Part shown: piece after piece, positions 58,011 to 64,000 of the stretch
Layout: each line of letters opens with the position of its first letter
Position numbering within the stretch: position 1 is the first letter of the stretch
Assembly: GCA_052144935.1 (NCBI GenBank)
Contig: JBKQPR010000362.1
Span: 1-64,000, forward strand
Reading direction: 5' to 3'
From: JOPF133 sp052144935
Lineage (GTDB): Bacteria > Acidobacteriota > Terriglobia > Bryobacterales > Bryobacteraceae
DNA: 64,000 bases
The notes under the pieces: generated by a model
The model's input: only the letters and a program-made list of their open reading frames with translations
What the model was told of the DNA's origin: nothing
Databases searched by the model: none
Translations under genes and position numbers: made by a program

Positions 58011-58658
58011 AAGGCCATCGTCCTTGTCTTGCTGGCGAGCGCCGTCTGGGCCGAAACGCCGGCTACCATCCCACTTCCCAAACCAAACACGGCCGGGGGC
58101 ATGCCGCTGATGCAGGCCCTCGGCGCGCGCCAGAGCGGGAGGGAGTTCAGCTCCGAGAAATTGTCCCCACAGGCGCTCTCGAACCTGCTGTGGGCGGCGT
58201 ACGGCGTGAACCGGCCCGACGGCAGGCGCACCGCGCCCTCCGCCAACAACCGGCAAACCATCGATGTCTATGTCGCACTGGCGGAAGGAGTGTACCTCTA
58301 CAACGCCAAGGAGCACCGCCTGGACCTGGTGGTTGCCGGCGATCTGCGCGCAGCCACGGGGCTGCAACCATTCGTGGCGGAAGCTCCCCTGAACCTGGTG
58401 TACGTGGCCGACTTCGCCAAGATGGCGGAAACGCCGGACACCACCAGACTGCTGTACTCCGCCGCGGAAACCGGCTTCATCGGACAGAACGTATACCTGT
58501 ACTGCGCGTCGGAAGGCTTCTCCACGGTGATTCGAGCCATGGTGAACCGCGAAGAATTGGCCAAGGCACTGCACCTCCGGCCGGAACAGAGGATCATGCT
58601 GGCGCAGACGGTAGGGTACCCTTCGCGGGCGCCGGCGAGCAAGAAGGGAGCGAATTGA
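58005..58658 (+). CDS. Exported nitroreductase-fold (SagB/ThcOx-type) protein
   Basis: 217 aa from ATG 58005 (ATG 57993 would add four residues). Signal peptide (RKAIVLVLLASAVWA). Nitroreductase-family FMN-binding motifs: LMQALGARQSGREFSSEKLS, QALSNLLWAAYGVNRPDGRR, TAPSANNRQTIDVYVAL and the closing GQNVYLYCASEGFSTVIRAM, HLRPEQRIMLAQTVGYP. An exported flavoprotein of this kind is unusual but occurs in Acidobacteria and Bacteroidetes. It leads an operon with the molybdenum hydroxylase (2 nt gap) and may pass electrons to or from it (inference). Confidence 0.85.
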   Translation: MRKAIVLVLLASAVWAETPATIPLPKPNTAGGMPLMQALGARQSGREFSSEKLSPQALSNLLWAAYGVNRPDGRRTAPSANNRQTIDVYVALAEGVYLYNAKEHRLDLVVAGDLRAATGLQPFVAEAPLNLVYVADFAKMAETPDTTRLLYSAAETGFIGQNVYLYCASEGFSTVIRAMVNREELAKALHLRPEQRIMLAQTVGYPSRAPASKKGAN

Positions 58659-58660
58659 TC

Positions 58661-59131
58661 ATGGCGACCATCCGGTTGTCGGTCAATGGAAAGGCGCGCA
58701 GCGTGGAAACGGAGCCGGAGCGGCCCCTCCTGGAAGTGCTGCGCGAAGACCTGGGGTTGACCGGAACGAAATACGGCTGCGGCGAAGGCCAGTGCGGATC
58801 GTGCACCGTGCTTCTCGACGGCAAGCCGACAGTCTCCTGCGTAACGGCGGTGCGCGCGGCCGAGGGCCGCAAGATCGTGACCATCGAAGGTCTGGCCGCG
58901 GGCGCGACGCTGCACCCGGTCCAACAGGCGTTCCTCGATGAAGGCGCCGTGCAGTGCGGGTACTGCACGCCGGGGATGGTGCTGCAAACCTTGGCGCTGC
59001 TCGAAAACCACCCCAAGCCCACGGACGCACAGATTGTCGAGGGCCTGAACGGAAATCTGTGCCGCTGTTCCGACTACCGGCGGATTATGGCCGCTGTGCG
59101 GCGCGCCGCGGCCGCGGGGAAGAAGGGATAG
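58661..59131 (+). CDS. 2Fe-2S subunit of a molybdenum hydroxylase (IorA-like)
   Basis: 156 aa. Plant-type ferredoxin domain (TKYGCGEGQCGSCTVLLDGK with CxxxxCxxC plus a fourth Cys in TVSCVT) and an alpha-helical 2Fe-2S domain (GAVQCGYCTPGMVLQTLALL, GLNGNLCRCSDYRRI). This is the two-cluster small subunit of xanthine-oxidase-family enzymes such as isoquinoline 1-oxidoreductase. It has no export signal but precedes a Tat-signal partner, so it is probably carried across with it. The gene is 9 nt upstream of the large subunit. Confidence 0.95.
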   Translation: MATIRLSVNGKARSVETEPERPLLEVLREDLGLTGTKYGCGEGQCGSCTVLLDGKPTVSCVTAVRAAEGRKIVTIEGLAAGATLHPVQQAFLDEGAVQCGYCTPGMVLQTLALLENHPKPTDAQIVEGLNGNLCRCSDYRRIMAAVRRAAAAGKKG

Positions 59132-59140
59132 GAGGCGAGC

Positions 59141-61219
59141 ATGTCCACTGTGAACCGCAGGGAGTTTCTGGAGATCGCCGGCGCTGGTCTTCTGATCGTG
59201 GCGGCGGCGCCCTTGTCACCTGCCCAGAGGGGCGGCGGAGCCGGAACCCTTGAAGCCAGGCTGCACATAGGAGAGGACGGCTTCATCACCGTCCTGAGCG
59301 GGAAGATCGAGGAAGGCCAGGGCGCGCTCACCGAGTTGGCAATGGCTGCGGCAGAGGAGTTGCGAGTGCCCCTCGACCGCGTGCGCATGGTAATGGGCGA
59401 CACGGACCAGACGCCCAACGACGGCGGCACCGCCGGCAGCGGAACGACGCCGCATACCGCGCCACTGGTGCGCCGGGCGGCGGCCACCGCGCGCGCCCTG
59501 CTGCTGGCCGCGGCCGGCCGGCAGTTCGGCCAGCAGTTCCCCGTGGATGCCGCCGTGCGGCTTGAGGTCGTCAATGGCGCTGTCCAGTACGCCGGCAAGA
59601 AGTACAGCTATGCCGACCTGGCCCGTTCGCCGGAATTCGCCGCGGCCTGCAAAGAGGCGTTGCCGGCCAACACCACGATCGCTGCGGCCAAGGACTGGCA
59701 GATGTTGGGAAAGCCCCAGGTCCGGTTGGACACTCGCGAGCTGGTCACCGGCGCGCATCGCTTCCCCAGCGACATCGTGCGGCCAGGCATGCTCTACGGC
59801 CGCGTGCTGCGCGCGCCCTCTTACGGGGCGACGCTGGGCAGCGTGGACCTGTCCGAGGCGCAAAAGATGCCGGGGGTGACCGCGGTGCGCGATGGCGGTT
59901 TCGTGGCCTGCGCCGCGCCCACCACGTTCGCCGCCCGGAAAGCCTTGGCGGCGATCTCCGCCACGGCCCAGTGGAAGACCGTCGAACAGCCATCGAGCGA
60001 CGATCTCTTCGGCTACCTGAAGCAGCATGCCAGGCCGCAGGAACGCCCCCAGGCGCAGGGCCGCGGCTCCGTGGAGAAGGGGCTGGCCGAGGCGCGTACC
60101 AGGTTGAAGGCGTCGTACCATGTGCCCTATGTACAGCATGCCCCCATGGAACCGCGCGCCGCGGTGGCGGAGTGGCAGGACGGCCGTCTGACGGTGTGGA
60201 CCGGCACCAGCAATCCGGCCAGCGTCCGCCAGCAACTCGCGGAGACATTCGGCGTCGCGCAGGATCGGGTGCGCGTCCTGGTGCCTCACTTCGGCGGAGG
60301 CTTCGGAGGCAAACACACCGGAGAGGCGGCTACGGAGGCCGCCCGCCTCGCCAAAGAGGCGGGGCACCCGGTGGCGGTCGAGTGGACGCGCGCGGAAGAG
60401 TTCATGTGGGCGTATTTCCGGCCTGCCGCGCTGATTGAGATCGAGGCCGGCCTGGACGTGGGCAATGCCGTCTCGGCCTGGGATTTCACAAACTACAACT
60501 CCGGGGCAGCGGCGCTGGATACCCCGTATCGCATCCCCAATACGCGGGTCAAGTTCATCGCATCCGAACCGCCGCTGCGGCAGTCCTCGTACCGGGTCCT
60601 GGCAGCCACGGCGAATAACTTCGCGCGGGAGGCGTTCACCGACGAGCTAGCCGCGGCGGCGGGCCAAGATCCCCTGGAGTTCCGGCTCTTTCACCTGGAC
60701 AACGAGAGGATGAGGAACGTGCTGAACGCCGCCAGCCAACGATTCGGCTGGGTGGAGCGGCGCAAGAAGCGGCGCCCGGGAACCGGCATCGGCCTCGCCT
60801 GTGGGACGGAAAAGAATTCGGTGGTGGCGGCCTGCTGCGAAGTGGAGGTGGATCGTGCGAGCGGCGTGCCGCGGTTGATCGAGGTCGTCCAGGCCTTCGA
60901 GTGCGGGGCCATCCTGAATCCCGCCAACCTGCGGTCGCAGGTGGAAGGAGCCATCATGATGGGCGTCGGCCCAGCCCTGCGGGAAGAGATCCTGTTCAAG
61001 GACGGCAAGCTCACCAACGCGCGCTTCGCCACATACCAGGTGCCGCGGTTCCGTGACGTTCCCAAGTTGGACGTGATCCTGCTGGATCGCCAGGATCTCG
61101 AATCGGCGGGAGCGGGGGAGACTCCCATCATCGCCATCGCGCCGGCGATCGCTAACGCGGTGTTCGACGCGACGGGGAAGCAGGTCCACTCGATGCCCAT
61201 CCGCGCTCCGCGAGGGTAG
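59141..61219 (+). CDS. Molybdopterin-binding large subunit, Tat-exported (IorB-like aldehyde/isoquinoline oxidoreductase)
   Basis: 692 aa. Tat signal (VNRREFLEIAGAGLLIVAAA), then the xanthine-dehydrogenase-like molybdopterin domain with tandem halves: GRVLRAPSYGATLGSVDLSE, MEPRAAVAEWQDGRLTVWTG, VPHFGGGFGGKHTGEAATEA, YRVLAATANNFAREAFTDEL and the catalytic Glu in GAGETPIIAIAPAIANAVFD (Glu660). The E-site and GGGFGG loop are intact. IorB-type enzymes hydroxylate aromatic N-heterocycles or aldehydes in the periplasm and hand electrons to a cytochrome; none is seen here. Confidence 0.93.
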   Translation: MSTVNRREFLEIAGAGLLIVAAAPLSPAQRGGGAGTLEARLHIGEDGFITVLSGKIEEGQGALTELAMAAAEELRVPLDRVRMVMGDTDQTPNDGGTAGSGTTPHTAPLVRRAAATARALLLAAAGRQFGQQFPVDAAVRLEVVNGAVQYAGKKYSYADLARSPEFAAACKEALPANTTIAAAKDWQMLGKPQVRLDTRELVTGAHRFPSDIVRPGMLYGRVLRAPSYGATLGSVDLSEAQKMPGVTAVRDGGFVACAAPTTFAARKALAAISATAQWKTVEQPSSDDLFGYLKQHARPQERPQAQGRGSVEKGLAEARTRLKASYHVPYVQHAPMEPRAAVAEWQDGRLTVWTGTSNPASVRQQLAETFGVAQDRVRVLVPHFGGGFGGKHTGEAATEAARLAKEAGHPVAVEWTRAEEFMWAYFRPAALIEIEAGLDVGNAVSAWDFTNYNSGAAALDTPYRIPNTRVKFIASEPPLRQSSYRVLAATANNFAREAFTDELAAAAGQDPLEFRLFHLDNERMRNVLNAASQRFGWVERRKKRRPGTGIGLACGTEKNSVVAACCEVEVDRASGVPRLIEVVQAFECGAILNPANLRSQVEGAIMMGVGPALREEILFKDGKLTNARFATYQVPRFRDVPKLDVILLDRQDLESAGAGETPIIAIAPAIANAVFDATGKQVHSMPIRAPRG

Positions 61220-61249
61220 TGGCATGGCCGGGCCGGGCTGCTTTGCCGG

Positions 61250-61400
61250 CTGCTGAGCAGGCTGGTCTTTCCAAGGATCAGCAGGTCACGGCAGAACGCG
61301 TCGCAAATGTTCCGGAGGCGGACTTCGAATTAGCCGTAGAATCCGATGATCCGCCGACCCCAGGGGCGACCAGATTGCCGGCGCCAGGAGAGGCCACCAA
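61250..61400 (+). pseudogene. Short protein-like remnant, unassigned
   Basis: The plus strand reads GLSKDQQVTAERVANVPEAD, FELAVESDDPPTP, resembling phrases in plasmid/phage ParB-like or DUF3102-type proteins, then loses coherence in Arg/Pro-rich sequence. The 61220-61693 gap contains nothing else I can name. Confidence 0.35.
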
Positions 61401-61693
61401 AGGCGTCGCCTCGGGCGCGCCGATGGACGCTCTCGGCCCGCGCTCGCATGGCCGCCGCTCACCGCACAGCGGGGGGCGGCGGCCTGAAACGGCAAGACTG
61501 GTTCGGCCTGGCGGCCGGCAGTGGCGCCGGCAGCGATCGAGGAGCCGGCGCCGCCGGAGACCAGCGCTCAACTGGCTCGGCCCGCGTTAGGAACCGTAGG
61601 GCCATTCCGGGAAGGATTGCTGGCTTCCAGGGCCTTGCACTCGGCTTCTATCGACCACATCCCCGACGATCGAAGGCACATTCGCGATAGCGG

Positions 61694-62872
61694 TCAAGAT
61701 TCGACGCGCCGCGCCGGGGCGTTCCACCGGAGCCGCCGCCCCGTGCGGTACGACTCCATGGCCATCGAGAGCACGATGTTTGTCGCCTGGCCGGCCTCGA
61801 CAGGCGCGTTTGGTTGCTTGCGGCTGGCGATGCACTCCACAAAATTACGGATGTGGCTCAGGGTGGCGAAGTTGAAGCTGCCCGGGGACTTCCTTTCCGT
61901 GCTCGGCGCCAGGGAGAGAGAGTTGCTTTCCGGGTACAGCGCATAGGACTCGCGGCCCACATCCAATCGCGCCTGGTTACCGTGGAACTGTTTGATTTGA
62001 TCGTTGAAAGCGTTATAGCGCATGGCGCGGTATCCCAACGTGAAAACCGCCAGGTAATTCTCGGGATACTCGACGGTGATGGTCGCGGTTTCCGGGACCT
62101 CGGTCCCGGGCAATTCCGGCCTGTTGCCAGTGCAGGTCACGGCTGCCGGCTGGGTCGAATTCATGAACCACTGGATGCAGTCGATGATGTGCGCCGCCTG
62201 CCCTACGAGCAAACCGCCGGAGTAATCCCAGAACCAATACCAATTGAAAAAGCGTAGCGGGTCGAGAGGCCGGCCAGGCGCGGTTCCGAGCCACTGTTTC
62301 CAATCTAAATCCCCGGCGAGCTTCCGGTTGCTCAGAGAGGATTGATTGTTGTACCACGCAGAAGTTACCAGGCGGATTTCGCCTGCCCGGCCGCTTTGCA
62401 TAATCTTTTTGGCTTCCAGAAACAACTCGGCGCTGCGCCGCTGCGTCCCCACCTGGACAATGCGATGCGTGCGCTCCACGGCCTCCATAATTTGGAACCC
62501 TTCGTCGATTTTATGCGCCAAAGGTTTTTCGACGTAGACATCTTTGCCGGCTTCCACAGCGTCGATGACCATGCGCGCGTGCCAGTGGTCCGGCGTGGCC
62601 ACGATCACGGCCTCGAGGCTCTTGTCATCGAGCAGCTTGCGATAGTCGCGAAAGGCCTTGGCTCCGTCGGAGGCCTCTTTCACTCCCACCTGGAGATTGG
62701 GTTCGTAGATGTCGCAGACGGCGCCCACCTCCGCCCCGATTTCTTTGAACTGTCCGATCAGATATCGCCCGCGCCCACCCGCCCCGATGATCCCGGTGCG
62801 GAGGCGGTCGTTTGCGCCCAGAATCCGCATCTGGGCCGCGGCTGTCGTGATAAGGAAGGTCCGGCGCTGCAT
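61694..62872 (-). CDS. GFO/IDH/MocA-family oxidoreductase
   Basis: 392 aa from ATG 62872, where an export-like signal starts (QRRTFLITTAAA, twin Arg); the frame is open 14 codons upstream. Rossmann motif RTGIIGAGGRGRYLIGQFKE, then AVIVATPDHWHARMVIDAVE, GKDVYVEKPLAHKIDEGFQI (EKP), VGTQRRSAELFLEAKKIMQS, and a C-terminal domain with WYWFWDYSGGLLVGQAAHII and a His for catalysis. This GxQRR/H-type is the common Solibacter/Planctomycetes Tat-exported kind; substrate unknown. It converges with nothing; its upstream gap (62873-63190) is unassigned. Confidence 0.9.
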   Translation of the reverse strand: MQRRTFLITTAAAQMRILGANDRLRTGIIGAGGRGRYLIGQFKEIGAEVGAVCDIYEPNLQVGVKEASDGAKAFRDYRKLLDDKSLEAVIVATPDHWHARMVIDAVEAGKDVYVEKPLAHKIDEGFQIMEAVERTHRIVQVGTQRRSAELFLEAKKIMQSGRAGEIRLVTSAWYNNQSSLSNRKLAGDLDWKQWLGTAPGRPLDPLRFFNWYWFWDYSGGLLVGQAAHIIDCIQWFMNSTQPAAVTCTGNRPELPGTEVPETATITVEYPENYLAVFTLGYRAMRYNAFNDQIKQFHGNQARLDVGRESYALYPESNSLSLAPSTERKSPGSFNFATLSHIRNFVECIASRKQPNAPVEAGQATNIVLSMAMESYRTGRRLRWNAPARRVES

Positions 62873-63190
62873 AGGCTCACCCGTCGGGTAGATTATCATG
62901 TTTAATCCGGGCATTCACGGAGGGCGAATGAAGTGACTCTTATGCAATAGCAGCAGCGGTTCTGGAGCCAGCGATGTCACGCACGGCGACCGCCGCCCGA
63001 CGATGCTGGCCAGGTACTATAATTAGGTCATACTAGTTGCAGCCCATAGAAAGCCGCGGACTCCTGGTGGGCCGTTTGGGTTAAATGCTTATTCTTCAGA
63101 AGGATGCGGGCGTACTGCGAGCCCAGGGCCAAGGTGGCCAGCTCAGGAGGCCGGCCGTATCTTGTAAACTCCCGCTAGACCCCACCCCCC
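62873..63190. other. Unassigned intergenic region
   Basis: About 318 nt. A TATAAT at 63017-63022 has no matching -35. A 48-codon minus-strand frame ending at 63028 (RYGRPPELATLALGSQYARI) is protein-like but unassigned. Confidence 0.4.
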
Positions 63191-64000
63191 TCACTGCACC
63201 ACGATCGGCTGCCTCGGAAACGTGAACTTGCGCCCCACCTCGTCCACCACGTTGAGCTGGCAGGTGTACCGCCCGGGCGCCAGCCCCTTCAGCGGCACCT
63301 GAATCTGCACCGGCACCGCATTCGGACGCGTGGTGGCCACTTGGGTGGCCTCCACCGGGCTGGCTTCGAAGGCCTTCATGCCCTTCTGGTTGAACAGGCT
63401 CATGCTGACCGCCACCTTGCGCAAGGCTGAGTCGGCCGGGTCGGGCGCGGCGTCGTACACGTCGAAAGCGATAAACAGGTTCTGGCTGCGCCGGAAGACC
63501 TTGGTGATGTTAGGCACCATTTTCTCCTCGCCATAAATCAGCGGATTGGATTGCACCGTCTTCCGATCGGCCTTTTCCGCCGCGCCCACCGCCGCTTTCA
63601 TCTGCTCCTTCTGGCTGCTCCAGACCACCGAGCTGGTCTTCAACTGCATCGAATCGGCGGTCAGGTCGGGCACCACAAACCGGTAGTCGAAAGTGCCCAT
63701 CTTGCCCGACTGGTTCTCGCGCACCAGCATCCGGATGCGGTAGCGGCCCGGTTCCAGCGTGCAGCCGGCATCGTAATGGAAATTGCGCGTCGCCAGCCTT
63801 TCCTTATCGCCGGCATCCAGCTTCACTTTGATGTAGTCGCGGAAGGTGCTTACCACTGCCTTGCGCTCGTCCATCACGTTGCCGACGAAATCGAATTCCG
63901 TCTCGCCGCCGGCGCCCTTCGCCGCCAGCGCGATCACCGAACCGGGTATCTTCACCGACACCGGCACATAGTAGGCCGTGGGCGAAATGCGGAAGTAGTC
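63191..64000 (-). CDS. VWFA-related acidobacterial protein, C-terminal part (5' end beyond window)
   Basis: The frame is open through the window edge at 64000 (DYFRISPTAYYVPVSVKIPG just inside it), so the start lies outside. Visible 269 codons are the C-terminal beta-sandwich portion of VWFA-related acidobacterial proteins: GYxDYxR-type linker, YRIRMLVRENQSGKMGTFDY, FVVPDLTADSMQLKTSSVVW, VPNITKVFRRSQNLFIAFDV, VQIQVPLKGLAPGRYTCQLN, GRKFTFPRQPIVVQ. The VWA domain itself would be in the missing N-terminal part. Likely exported. Confidence 0.8.
   Translation of the reverse strand, partial: DYFRISPTAYYVPVSVKIPGSVIALAAKGAGGETEFDFVGNVMDERKAVVSTFRDYIKVKLDAGDKERLATRNFHYDAGCTLEPGRYRIRMLVRENQSGKMGTFDYRFVVPDLTADSMQLKTSSVVWSSQKEQMKAAVGAAEKADRKTVQSNPLIYGEEKMVPNITKVFRRSQNLFIAFDVYDAAPDPADSALRKVAVSMSLFNQKGMKAFEASPVEATQVATTRPNAVPVQIQVPLKGLAPGRYTCQLNVVDEVGRKFTFPRQPIVVQ

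Overview
The window looks like a high-GC chromosome segment from an acidobacterium of the Bryobacterales / Candidatus Solibacter type. This is inferred from gene content: a carboxypeptidase-regulatory-domain TonB-dependent receptor, VWFA-like secreted proteins, a WD40-like (PD40) propeller of the Solibacter type, several Tat-exported GFO/IDH/MocA oxidoreductases, sugar-polymer genes, a matrixin protease with TIG-like C-terminus, a PEP-CTERM tail and many broken paralogue fragments. No rRNA, tRNA, CRISPR array or complete insertion sequence was seen.

Layout. 0-3.6 kb: a frameshifted PD40 propeller, a broken small-ORF/nucleotidyltransferase pair and mbfA (ferritin-like/VIT1 iron exporter). 3.8-14.1 kb: a SusC/Oar-like receptor, a hypothetical exported protein, a DUF6807 (PmoA-type) protein, an AbrB/RelE-ParE-type toxin-antitoxin pair, an aspartyl protease-PDZ protein translationally coupled to rlmN, and a VWFA-like protein. 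14.4-24.6 kb: an integrase remnant, a DUF1858 protein overlapping an ADP-forming acyl-CoA synthetase/GNAT fusion, then a tight minus-strand run of 2-hydroxyacyl-CoA dehydratase activase, HgdB-like protein and a Septu-like ATPase/HNH pair (ptuA/ptuB), the clearest defence module here. 25-30.7 kb: sugar oxidoreductases, a sodium:solute symporter and a GH109-type enzyme, then a lipid A-type acyltransferase. 30.8-31.9 kb: a decayed two-component system and a SMP-30 fragment. 32-38.8 kb: a large exported PHP-like protein, YceI, a MarR regulator with a clear promoter, an exported DUF4412-like protein and an Nramp-UspA fusion. 39-47.1 kb: matrixin metalloprotease, cupin, tsaB, a DUF5060-type glycosidase-like protein and an S41 peptidase lacking its expected serine. 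47.2-51.6 kb: duplicated Uma2 genes, hom, an exported methyltransferase and a DsbA-like protein. 52.4-62.9 kb: a URO-D-like methyltransferase, sugar MFS transporter, six-hairpin glycosidase-like protein, exported nitroreductase, IorA/IorB-type molybdenum hydroxylase and another GFO/IDH protein. The window ends inside a VWFA-like gene.

Themes. Many genes encode exported proteins for breaking down and taking up complex sugars and proteins. The window is rich in remnants (PD40, nucleotidyltransferase, integrase, response regulator, kinase, SMP-30, GH3, TPR, URO-D-like, PEP-CTERM). Several interruptions are single indels in G/C runs, so some may be sequencing errors, most suspiciously rlmN. A family of long intergenic palindromes recurs just 3' of genes; in three copies the outer arms differ between loci yet stay exactly complementary. 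Other repeats include hairpin-forming tandem repeats, 12-bp in-frame minisatellites just after signal peptides, and a 25-bp tandem array.
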